46,894 nucleotides of DNA from CATZDY01 sp045599035 (GTDB lineage: Bacteria > Bacillota > Desulfotomaculia > Desulfotomaculales > Desulfocucumaceae), in assembly GCA_045599035.1 (NCBI GenBank), contig JAZRVI010000044.1:1-46894 (forward strand). Direction: 5' to 3'. Shown here piece by piece: positions 16,109-23,450 of this stretch. The notes under the pieces are model-generated. The model did no database searches and was not told where the DNA came from. It worked only from the letters and a program-made list of their open reading frames with translations. Positions within the stretch are counted from its first letter, which is position 1. Every line of letters starts with the position of its first letter. Made by a program: the position numbers and the translations under genes.

Positions 16109-16760
16109 AATTTTCCTTTTCAAAGGCAGCCAGATTATTTTTCTTGCCAAAAACCACCAATCCATCGCCCTTTTGCAATTTGGTGGAAGCGGTGGGCATA
16201 ATAACCTCGGAGCCTCGGTAAATCAAAAGCATGGAGATTCCAAAGCGGTTAGTGGTATTCAATGAACCAATGGTTTTGGCATGAAAGCCCCGGCCTACCT
16301 CCATTTTTTCCACTGTAAAGCCCTGGGGCAAATCTAAAACATCAATTTCGGCTTCGCTGGAGATTTGCTGAGCCAATCTCAGCCCCATATCTCTTTCCGG
16401 AAAAATAACCCGATCTGCTCCCAATTTGGCCAAAACCAGACCCCGGCGGTGGCTGGAGGTTTTGACCGAAACCGGAATATTGGCTTCTTTTAAAATTTGA
16501 GTGGCCATTAAAGTAGCTTCAAAGTCTTCTCCGGTGGCTACAACTGCTTCATCAAAGCTTTTTTCTTCAATAAATTTGGCCAGTTTGTCGTCATCTTCGC
16601 CCACATTGAGAATAATGCCGGAAACAATCATATCCCGAACCGGCTCCAGACCTTCTTCGTCTTTGTTGATGGCTACTACATCATTGCCCCGCTCAAATAA
16701 GCCTTCTATAACGCCGCGGCCAAACCGCCCGGCTCCGATTACTAAAATTGATTTTTTCAT
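16101..16760 (-). CDS. ktrA: Ktr/Trk potassium-uptake regulatory subunit (RCK protein)
   Basis: Cytoplasmic gating ring of the K+ transporter; binds ATP/ADP or NAD(H). 219 residues: RCK_N Rossmann domain with IGAGRFGRG (residues 7-15) and ATGEDFEATLMATQILKE, then an RCK_C domain from about 135 (PQGFTVEKMEVG to GDGLVVFGKKNNL). The length and single RCK_N/RCK_C pair fit KtrA/KtrC rather than the doubled TrkA. GAAAGGA precedes the ATG. Its membrane partner lies 1.7 kb upstream on the same strand, with an unrelated gene between. The 137-bp gap to 16906 holds only a hairpin (ACCGGGA 16877-16883 / TCCCGGT 16890-16896) without a T tract. Confidence 0.92.
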   Translation of the reverse strand: MKKSILVIGAGRFGRGVIEGLFERGNDVVAINKDEEGLEPVRDMIVSGIILNVGEDDDKLAKFIEEKSFDEAVVATGEDFEATLMATQILKEANIPVSVKTSSHRRGLVLAKLGADRVIFPERDMGLRLAQQISSEAEIDVLDLPQGFTVEKMEVGRGFHAKTIGSLNTTNRFGISMLLIYRGSEVIMPTASTKLQKGDGLVVFGKKNNLAAFEKENFS

Positions 16761-16906
16761 AAATAAAATCCTTTCGATTGTCGCTTGACCATAATCAGGG
16801 TTTAGTTTTGGTTATAGCAAGGTAATAGGAGGGTGAGTCCGATGCCATAGGCAATTTTTTTCATGGCTCGCATTGAACCGGGACTTGCATCCCGGTGCAG
16901 TTCCCC

Positions 16907-18292
16907 CTATTTTACTCCTATTCCGAGGTTGTCGAGGCGTTGCTGTTCTTGGTCTACATAGCCCTGTCTGTAGGCTTCGGGAGCGTCGAAGCTGAAGTTA
17001 TCCATGACTTCGGGGCGTCCTGCAATGAAGGATTCCACCGATATCATCAGTCGTCCGTCGTTTGCCGGAACTCCGCAGGGAGCACTGAGCAGAGCATAGA
17101 GATATGAGTCGCTGTGTCCCATTCCAATAGGAATATCCGAATAGAATTCGACGATGGAATCGCAGGCGAGAAGTCCTTCGATGCTTATTCCATGTCCGTC
17201 CGCAGAGCTTAGAAGCCAGGTATCGTTTCCGTCTGTTTTCAGGGTTACTATGGCATCTGCAGGTCTGTAAATGGTGTCGAGATTTTCATAATCGGTCCAG
17301 GTCAGGATGATGGGGACAGAAGATTCGGCTCCCGCTTTTACGAAAGTCAGATCCTTTGCAGGTAATGAGCTTACTTTGTCAAGTTCTGTGCCTTCGATGT
17401 GCCAAAGACCCGCATGGCCTGCGTACCAGCTTGGAATATCGGTCAGAAGCAGCAGGGGAGACTCGGCTTTCACACGGCTTGTGATTTGGGTCTCGAAGTG
17501 CTGAATTGCCTTGCCGTCAGGGTTGTACAGGGCAATAATGCTCTTTTCACCTTCATCCCAGGTATAGAGAGCCATGCCGTTCTGGACATCGACGAGCCTT
17601 GCCGTGGGCGGAGCGAAGTCCGGGTCGGTCATTACGGTTACCATTTTGACGGCGATCTTCAAAGCCTGCTCTCTTGTGGCGTTGCCCTTGCTGTCGAAAA
17701 TGTTGTTGCCCTTGCCGTCTATGATATTGCGGGCACGCATGAATTTGATGCTGCTGATGGCCCAGGCAGAGAAAGTATTGCGGTCATCGAAGTCGAGAAG
17801 AGCCGGAGTGAAGCCCATTATGAACTGGTGTTCAAAATCTTCGTCGTGTTCAATGTTCCAGTTTTCTAAGCTTATTTTCTTATATATGCGGCTTAACATG
17901 GTCGCAGCCTGCTCTCTTGTAAGCAGGGACTCCGGAGCAAACCGACCGTTTCCGATCCCGGCGGTGATGCCTAGAGTCGCAGCCTTGAGGACTTCATTAT
18001 CGTCGCAGTCGGTGAAGAACAGGTCTTCTGAAATCTCAGCTTTCACTCTACTGATATTTTCATAAAGTAAAGTACTCAGCGAGGCGAATTCTTTTCTGGT
18101 AATCGGTTGGGTCAGGTCTGCTCCCTGAAGGATTCCGGGAATTATCCCAAGCTCATCAGCCTGTTTTGCGTAGGGCAAAGCCCAGGCGGAGCAGGTGAAG
18201 TCCTTTGTCAGTTTTTCTTCTGTCGGTTCGTTGGCATAGACTGCAGGAGCAAGGCACAGAATCGCAAGCAATATGATAAGGATTTTTTTCAT
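16907..18292 (-). CDS. secreted S-layer-homology domain protein
   Basis: 461 residues with a clear signal peptide (MKKILIILLAILCLAPAVYA). Three SLH-type repeats lie in the first half: around residues 30-75 (WALPYAKQADELGIIPGI, ITRKEFASL), 95-140 (LGITAGIGNGRFAPESLLT, REQAATMLSRIY) and 180-220 (MRARNIIDGKGNNIFDSKG, REQALKIAVKM). These should bind it to secondary cell-wall polymer. The C-terminal half (beta-rich, WDEGEKSIIALYNPDG) has no family I recognise. Codon choice looks more GC-rich than its neighbours, and a tnpB fragment lies just upstream, so acquisition by transfer is plausible. AAGGAGG precedes the ATG. Confidence 0.8.
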   Translation of the reverse strand: MKKILIILLAILCLAPAVYANEPTEEKLTKDFTCSAWALPYAKQADELGIIPGILQGADLTQPITRKEFASLSTLLYENISRVKAEISEDLFFTDCDDNEVLKAATLGITAGIGNGRFAPESLLTREQAATMLSRIYKKISLENWNIEHDEDFEHQFIMGFTPALLDFDDRNTFSAWAISSIKFMRARNIIDGKGNNIFDSKGNATREQALKIAVKMVTVMTDPDFAPPTARLVDVQNGMALYTWDEGEKSIIALYNPDGKAIQHFETQITSRVKAESPLLLLTDIPSWYAGHAGLWHIEGTELDKVSSLPAKDLTFVKAGAESSVPIILTWTDYENLDTIYRPADAIVTLKTDGNDTWLLSSADGHGISIEGLLACDSIVEFYSDIPIGMGHSDSYLYALLSAPCGVPANDGRLMISVESFIAGRPEVMDNFSFDAPEAYRQGYVDQEQQRLDNLGIGVK

Positions 18293-18373
18293 TTCGTACC
18301 TCCTTAAGATTTATTATGTTTAGCCAATCATTTCAAATTCCATAACTAACTCCAAATATCGGAGGCACTCGCT

Positions 18374-18487
18374 GCAAATAAGTCAAAGAATACACTTTTT
18401 GGCTGTAAAGCAAATGATGACCGTGTTAGAGCGATGAATCTGTATCATATGGGAATTAATTATCTTTCTGATAGTCAAATACAGTAA
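18374..18487 (+). pseudogene. 3' fragment of a tnpB gene
   Basis: Reads NDDRVRAMNLYHMGINYL and ends at a TAA at 18485-18487, close to NDDRIGAMNLYRMGINYL of the intact TnpB at 20159-21304. About 38 codons remain, including one cysteine of the zinc ribbon and the last RuvC Asp. No right end follows; the fragment stops 11 bp short of the ktrB stop codon. A direct repeat TAGCCAATCA occurs at 18321-18330 and 18500-18509, the second copy being the end of ktrB. Confidence 0.8.
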
Positions 18488-18498
18488 TACCTATTAAT

Positions 18499-19794
18499 CT
18501 AGCCAATCAGCACATCTTCTTTCATGTAACGCCAGCCCCGGGTTTTGGAACCCATGGTAAACAGGAGCAAAGACAGCAGACCGATTTTGCCGATAAACAT
18601 CAGAATTCCCAGCAGGATTTTACCAAAAAAGGATAGCTGGCTGGTAATTCCCAAAGACAGGCCAATAGTCGATAAAGCTGAGGTAACCTCAAATAAAGAA
18701 GCCAAAAAGTCCTGCTTTTCAATCAAAAGCAGCAAAAAAGTGCTGCTGCAAATGATAATAAGCATAATAATAGCAATTAAAAAGGCTCGGAAAATTAAAG
18801 CTTGATCCAGCTCTCTTTGAAAAATAACCACATATTTGCGGCCCCGCAACAGGGACAAAATGGTTAGCAGAATAATCGCAAAGGTGGTGGTTTTCAGCCC
18901 GCCGCCTACTGAACCCGGACTGGCTCCAATAAACATCAGCAAAATCATAAGGAAAACAAAAGCAACGCTCCATTCCCCAATGGGGATATTGGTAAAGCCG
19001 GCCGTGCGGGTGACTCCCTGAAAGAGACTGTTGATCAGCTGGTTCGGCAGGCTTTGACCGGTCAGGCTGTTTTGATTTTCCAGCAGCCAAAAGCTCAGGG
19101 TTCCGACCAGGGTTAAAGACAGGGTTACCACCAGAACCAGTTTGGTATGCAGAGTTAAAGGCTTTTTGTGGTGAGCCAATTCGGACAAAACCAGAAAGCC
19201 CAGACTGCCCAGGCTGATCAGCAGCACTATTACCAGATTAAAACAGGGATAAGCTGCAAAGGATTCCAGACTGTTGGAGCAAAGACTAAAGCCTGCTCCA
19301 GTAAAGGCTGAAATTCCATGAAACAGGGACCAGAACAGCCCGGAACCCATGCCCTCGGAACGAATGGGGGGCAAAGTCAGGAAAATCAGCACAATTCCAA
19401 TAAACTCAATGGAAGCGGTTAAAATAACGGCATTTTTAACCAGCTTTACCACTCCGGAAAAGCTGAAATAATTCTGTTCCTGCATTAATAAAACCTGATT
19501 GCCCATATTGATTTTTAAACCCAAAAGACTCCAGAGCATGGTGGTCAAGAACATGATGCCCAAACCGCCAATTTCCATAAGCAGCATAATAATAACCTGG
19601 CCGAAGCTGTTCCAATGAGTTCCGGTGTCTACAACGGTCAGGCCGGTAACGCTTAAGGCCGAAGTAGCCGTAAACCAGGCGGTTAAAAAGCTGGTGGAAT
19701 CATGGGAAGCTATGGGCAAAAATAAAAGCAAAGAGCCGATTAAATCGGCCAAAGCATAAATAAAAAAAATCAGGCGGGCTATTTTATACTTCAT
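18499..19794 (-). CDS. ktrB: Ktr/Trk-type potassium transporter membrane subunit
   Basis: K+ translocating subunit of the superfamily of K+ transporters. 431 residues with four M1-P-M2 units. The four selectivity-filter Gly loops are visible as SALSVTGLTVVDTG, GISAFTGAGFSLCS, GVTRTAGFTNIPIG and SALSTIGLSLGIT. The size favours KtrB over TrkH. The protein begins almost at the first membrane helix (MKYKIARLIFFIYALADLIG), a slightly short N-terminus. No Shine-Dalgarno is visible before the ATG, because the left end of an IS element starts about 6 bp upstream. Transcription may come from the IS. Confidence 0.92.
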   Translation of the reverse strand: MKYKIARLIFFIYALADLIGSLLLFLPIASHDSTSFLTAWFTATSALSVTGLTVVDTGTHWNSFGQVIIMLLMEIGGLGIMFLTTMLWSLLGLKINMGNQVLLMQEQNYFSFSGVVKLVKNAVILTASIEFIGIVLIFLTLPPIRSEGMGSGLFWSLFHGISAFTGAGFSLCSNSLESFAAYPCFNLVIVLLISLGSLGFLVLSELAHHKKPLTLHTKLVLVVTLSLTLVGTLSFWLLENQNSLTGQSLPNQLINSLFQGVTRTAGFTNIPIGEWSVAFVFLMILLMFIGASPGSVGGGLKTTTFAIILLTILSLLRGRKYVVIFQRELDQALIFRAFLIAIIMLIIICSSTFLLLLIEKQDFLASLFEVTSALSTIGLSLGITSQLSFFGKILLGILMFIGKIGLLSLLLFTMGSKTRGWRYMKEDVLIG

Positions 19795-19857
19795 AAAGTA
19801 TTTCGGCGGCGGAAACCCACTTACTTTAGTAGATGAGAGGAGCCGCTTTTTCCTTTC

Positions 19858-20075
19858 TTAGCCTTGTTCGGATATATACTTTTCGCTAGTCACTGATGAT
19901 ACTTCGCCAATGCTGCAAGCAAAGTATCCGTCAGACCAGAATGTGTGTTTCTTCCAATCTTGACGAACTCGTCCATGCCGTTTTGCAGCAATGTCTTGCG
20001 GTACTTGGTTACAAGTATGATATGGGTTTTCAGGTTGTACTTGCGGCGGTTTGTATGGTAATAGTGGTTTTGCAT
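19858..20075 (-). pseudogene. tnpA: IS200-type transposase TnpA, internally deleted and frameshifted
   Basis: Starts at ATG 20075 behind AAAGGGG with the TnpA N-terminus (YHTNRRKYNLKTHIILVTKYRK). A different frame then carries the TnpA C-terminus (RQDWKKHTFWSDGYFACSIG, SEKYISEQG) to a TAA at 19858-19860. About 60 residues between them are missing, including the HUH metal-binding motif, so the enzyme must be dead. It points towards ktrB, so its promoter may now serve that gene. Confidence 0.88.
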
Positions 20076-20093
20076 AGAATTAGCCCCTTTCAC

Positions 20094-20122
20094 TTGATTA
20101 TTCACTAAATCTATACTATAAT
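20094..20122 (+). promoter_or_regulatory. promoter of tnpB
   Basis: TTGATT at 20094-20099 and TATAAT at 20117-20122 with 17 bp between, 37 bp before the tnpB ATG. A weaker reverse-strand promoter for tnpA lies in the same AT-rich gap. Confidence 0.65.
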
Positions 20123-20158
20123 AAATATAGTTGAAATACAACGAAAGGAGGTATCAAT

Positions 20159-21304
20159 ATGCAGTTTACTGTTACAGCAAAAATTCAGGTTGTAGTTTCA
20201 CCCGAGCAGCGTCATCTGTTAGATGAAACACTTGAAGCCTATCGCAATGCGTGTAACTTTGTTGCGAACTATGTCTATCAGACACACGACTTGAAACAGT
20301 TTTCGCTTAACAAAGCATTGTATTATTGTCTCCGTGAAGAATACGGGCTTAAATCACAAATGTCTCAGTCGGTCTTTAAGACTGTAATTGCACGGTTTAA
20401 GACCATTCTGGAAAACCAGCATGAGTGGATTAAACCTAAGTTCAAAAAGCCCCAATATGACCTTGTTTGGAACAGAGACTACTCTTTCAATAAAGGGTTA
20501 TTCTCTGTAAACACGCTTGACGGTCGTGTTAAACTTCCGTATTATGCTGACGGTATGGAGAAATATTTTGACCATGCCGCCTACTCCTTTGGTACTGCAA
20601 AACTCATAAAAAAGCATGGCAAATATTTTCTGCATATCCCTGTAACTACAGAGATTCCTAAATCCTTAAATTCGGATATTTGTAATGTGGTTGGTATTGA
20701 CCGCGGCATTAACTTTGTTGTTGCTGCTTATGACAGTAAACACAAGTCAAGTTTTGTCAGCGGTAAAACCATTAAGCAAAAAAGAGCTAAGTATAAACAG
20801 CTCCGTCAGGAACTTCAGCGAAGACAGACTCCTTCAGCAAGACGAAGACTTAAAGCTATCGGTCAGCGAGAAAACCGTTGGATGCAGGATATTAACCATT
20901 GTGTATCAAAGGCACTCGTTGAAAACAATCCGAAACATACACTCTTTGTCTTAGAAGACCTGTCAGGTGTTCGTTCCGCTACAGAGAAAGTTCGTCGAAA
21001 GGATCGTTATGTTTCAGTCTCCTGGTCGTTCTATGACCTTGAGCAGAAGCTCAAGTACAAGGCTACTCTTAATGAGAGTTCCGTTATCAACGCAGACCCT
21101 CGTTATACAAGCCAGACCTGCCCCGTTTGCGGACATACCGAAAAGTCTAATCGCAACAAAAGGCTGCATATCTTTAAGTGCAAGTGCTGTGGCTATACTT
21201 CCAATGATGACCGAATCGGAGCAATGAATCTGTATCGCATGGGAATCAACTATCTTGCAAAGGATAGTCAAGTACCGAATACAGTGGCACCTCAGTATAT
21301 CTGA
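20159..21304 (+). CDS. tnpB: TnpB, RNA-guided endonuclease of the IS605 element
   Basis: 381 residues, full length. RuvC-like nuclease residues are all present: Asp in VGIDRGINFVV (about 180), Glu in LFVLEDLSG (about 263) and Asp in SNDDRIGAMNL (about 352). The zinc ribbon is intact (CPVCG and CKCCG). Members of this family use an omegaRNA from the element's right end to cut the empty donor site beside a short motif and so help the element persist. GGAGG lies 7 bp before ATG 20159, with its own promoter upstream. No frameshift is seen. It is related to the 38-codon fragment at 18374 but clearly different from the TnpB at 45734. Confidence 0.93.
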   Translation: MQFTVTAKIQVVVSPEQRHLLDETLEAYRNACNFVANYVYQTHDLKQFSLNKALYYCLREEYGLKSQMSQSVFKTVIARFKTILENQHEWIKPKFKKPQYDLVWNRDYSFNKGLFSVNTLDGRVKLPYYADGMEKYFDHAAYSFGTAKLIKKHGKYFLHIPVTTEIPKSLNSDICNVVGIDRGINFVVAAYDSKHKSSFVSGKTIKQKRAKYKQLRQELQRRQTPSARRRLKAIGQRENRWMQDINHCVSKALVENNPKHTLFVLEDLSGVRSATEKVRRKDRYVSVSWSFYDLEQKLKYKATLNESSVINADPRYTSQTCPVCGHTEKSNRNKRLHIFKCKCCGYTSNDDRIGAMNLYRMGINYLAKDSQVPNTVAPQYI

Positions 21305-21439
21305 GATGTCAGGGGCGTTGTCAACCGTCCCATGATGTAACATCAGCAGGTTCGCCTGTAACAAAGGTAGGAGATAGTGATATCGTTAGCACTACTGGAT
21401 AGTTACAAGCCCACTCACTTTAGTGGATGGGTAGTTGAC
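21290..21439 (+). ncRNA. omegaRNA-like right end of the IS605 element
   Basis: The 135 bases after the tnpB stop are GC-richer than the flank and finish in the hairpin CCCACTCACT/AGTGGATGGG followed by GTAGTTGAC. This is the usual form of the guide-RNA scaffold end. The guide would begin at 21440 (CTTTGTTCGACCTTAT). The 5' limit is a guess; in known systems it overlaps the tnpB 3' end. Confidence 0.6.
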
Positions 21440-21582
21440 CTTTGTTCGACCTTATGCAAAAGTTTATCTGCATTATAGCACACCAGTCAAGCAATTTCAA
21501 TAATTCGCCTATTTTGTAAGATAATTATTTTTTTAAAATTCAATATTTGAACCGAAACCGAAGAATTTTTGCAGAAAAGCTA

Positions 21583-21612
21583 TTGACAAGCTTATCTAAC
21601 ATATGCTATATT
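21583..21612 (+). promoter_or_regulatory. promoter of the WG-repeat gene pair
   Basis: TTGACA at 21583-21588 and TATATT at 21607-21612, 18 bp apart. A leader hairpin follows: AATCCTGGTTT (21658-21668) with AAACCAGGATT (21676-21686). Confidence 0.7.
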
Positions 21613-21657
21613 AATCTTTAATTCCAAACTTTTCTAATTTATTTTTAATCATCCTAA

Positions 21658-21686
21658 AATCCTGGTTTCTCTTGCAAACCAGGATT
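21658..21686. repeat. leader hairpin, copy 1
   Basis: Perfect 11-bp stem (AATCCTGGTTT / AAACCAGGATT) with loop CTCTTGC. The same module with compensating changes stands before the second paralogue (23369-23397), followed in both by similar bases up to the start codon. No T tract follows, so it is not a simple terminator. Confidence 0.7.
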
Positions 21687-21739
21687 CTTGATAAATAAGT
21701 TAGAAATTGTTGAGAAATTATTAAACAGGAGGTAATTTT

Positions 21740-23350
21740 ATGTTATTTAACTTGAGACGGCAAGGACTTTTTTCGGTAATTACTGCTTTTTTAGTTTTGA
21801 CTTTTCTGCTTAATCCTCTGCTGACCCTTCCTTCAGCTCAAGGAGCTTCTTCCGAAGGACAGGTTATCTGGTTAGATGGTTATGATAATGTATGGGGCTT
21901 GTCTGAAAGTTTAGCTGGGGTTGAGAAAAATGGTAAGTGTGGTTGTATTGATACAACAGGCCAAGAAATTATTCCCTGTATTTATGATTGGCTAGGTTCC
22001 TTTTTGGAAGGTTTAGCTGGAGTTGAAAAAAATGGTAAGTTTGGTTTTGTTGATACAACAGGCCAAGAAATTATTCCCTGTATTTATGATACGGTAGATT
22101 CCTTTTCTGAAGGTTTAGCTGGGATTGAAAAAAATGGTAAGTTTGGTTTTGTCGATAAAACAGGCCGGGAAATTATTCCTTGTGCTTATGATAATGCAGG
22201 TTCTTTTTCTGAAGGTTTAGCCGTGGTTGTGAAAAATGGTAAGGAAGGTTTTATAGATACAACAGGCCGGGAAATTATTCCCTGTATTTATGATGATGTA
22301 AATGGCTTTTCTGAAGGTTTAGCTTCAGTTCAGAAAAATGGTCAGTGGGGCTTTATAGATACAACAGGCCAGGAAGTTATTCCCTGTAGTTATGATGATG
22401 TCTGGTCCTTTTCTGAAGGCTTGGCTGTGGTTGCGAAAAATGGTAAGTGGGGTTGTGTTGATACAACAAGTCAGGAAATTATTCCCTGTATTTATGATTG
22501 GCTAGGTTCCTTTTTGGAAGGTTTAGCTGGAGTTGAAAAAAATGGTAAGTTTGGTTTTGTTGATACAACAGGCCAGGAAATTATTCCCTGTATTTATGAT
22601 TATGCAGATTTCTTTTATGAAGGTTTAGCCAGGGTTGAGAAAAATGGTCAGTGGGGCTTTATAGATACAACAGGCCAAGAAATTATTGCTTGTATTTATG
22701 ATGAGGTATCTCCCTTTTCTGAAGGTTTAACTGGGGTTCAAAAAAATGGTCAGTGGGGTTTTATGGATCAAACAGGAAAAGAGATCATTCCTTTTATTTA
22801 TGATACTGTATGGGATTTTTCTGAAGGTTTAGTTGGGGTTGAAAAAAATGGTAAGTGTGGTTTTGTCGATAAAACAGGCCGGGAAATTATTCCTTGTATT
22901 TATGATGATGTTGCTCGTTATGGAGACAATGCTTGGTGTAGAGTTAAAAAAGACGGCAAATATGGTATCCTGAATATTTCAGAGATTGCTGTTGAGGAAA
23001 TTAAAGTATATTTAAATGGAAAAAGAATAAATTTTGATGTTCCGCCGTTTTTGGAGAATGGACGGATTCTGGTTCCGGTCAGGGGCATATTGGAAGCTCT
23101 TAGCATGGAAGTTAACTGGGATGCCGGGTATAAAACTGTTACTGCCCGTAATGCTTCGGCTTCCAAGGTTATTAAACTTGTCTTGGGTTCAACCAGTGCT
23201 TATGTCAATAACAGCGAGTATAAACTGGATGTTCCGGCTCAAGAGCTGCAAGGCAGAATTTTAGTTCCAATCAGGTTTATCTCTGAACAGTCGGGGGCTG
23301 ATGTAAAATGGGAGGCACAAGAAAAAGCGGTTTATATTACTGCTGAATAA
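21740..23350 (+). CDS. secreted WG-repeat protein with copper-amine-oxidase-N-like C-terminus (paralogue 1)
   Basis: 536 residues. Signal peptide (about 1-36, ending AQGA), then ten full 34-residue WG (KWG-type) repeats and one degenerate repeat, each with a core like EGLAGVEKNGKFGFVDTTG then EIIPCIYD. A C-terminal domain of about 115 residues matches the Cu_amine_oxidN1 / 'stalk' type (PPFLENGRILVPVRGILEAL, RILVPIRFISEQ). Many repeats keep a Cys in IIPCIYD, which is notable for an exported protein. Function unknown; such proteins are usually surface or envelope factors. Repeats 1-2 recur nearly base for base as repeats 6-7, 510 bp apart. AGGAGG precedes ATG 21740. Confidence 0.85.
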   Translation: MLFNLRRQGLFSVITAFLVLTFLLNPLLTLPSAQGASSEGQVIWLDGYDNVWGLSESLAGVEKNGKCGCIDTTGQEIIPCIYDWLGSFLEGLAGVEKNGKFGFVDTTGQEIIPCIYDTVDSFSEGLAGIEKNGKFGFVDKTGREIIPCAYDNAGSFSEGLAVVVKNGKEGFIDTTGREIIPCIYDDVNGFSEGLASVQKNGQWGFIDTTGQEVIPCSYDDVWSFSEGLAVVAKNGKWGCVDTTSQEIIPCIYDWLGSFLEGLAGVEKNGKFGFVDTTGQEIIPCIYDYADFFYEGLARVEKNGQWGFIDTTGQEIIACIYDEVSPFSEGLTGVQKNGQWGFMDQTGKEIIPFIYDTVWDFSEGLVGVEKNGKCGFVDKTGREIIPCIYDDVARYGDNAWCRVKKDGKYGILNISEIAVEEIKVYLNGKRINFDVPPFLENGRILVPVRGILEALSMEVNWDAGYKTVTARNASASKVIKLVLGSTSAYVNNSEYKLDVPAQELQGRILVPIRFISEQSGADVKWEAQEKAVYITAE

Positions 23351-23368
23351 TGCTTGCAATAAATGGGG

Positions 23369-23397
23369 AATCCTGGCTGCTCTTGCAAGCCAGGATT
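23369..23397. repeat. leader hairpin, copy 2
   Basis: AATCCTGGCT (23369-23378) pairs with AGCCAGGATT (23388-23397). Compared with copy 1, paired T-A positions have become C-G while the stem is kept. It lies in the 100-bp gap between the two WG-repeat genes and was probably duplicated with the gene. I see no promoter in this gap. Confidence 0.7.
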
Positions 23398-23450
23398 CTT
23401 AATAAATAAGTTGGAAGTTGTTAAGAAATTATTAAACAGGAAGGAATTTT

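Larger units (their letters stand above)
19801..21439. mobile_element. IS200/IS605-family element with divergent tnpA remnant and intact tnpB
   Basis: The left end is a nested hairpin: GCGGC 19806-19810 with GCCGC 19842-19846, enclosing CCCACTTACT/AGTAGATGAG. The right end hairpin CCCACTCACT/AGTGGATGGG (21410-21431) finishes GTAGTTGAC at 21439. The two inner hairpins are near copies, as expected for IS605 subterminal palindromes. Inside are a minus-strand tnpA remnant and a plus-strand tnpB, the IS605 order. Transposition alone is impossible without a TnpA in trans. Confidence 0.85.

Noticed and set aside
16850..16906. ACCGGGA/TCCCGGT hairpin as the terminator of the S-layer-type gene
   Set aside because: On the minus strand no T run follows the stem; noted only as a hairpin.
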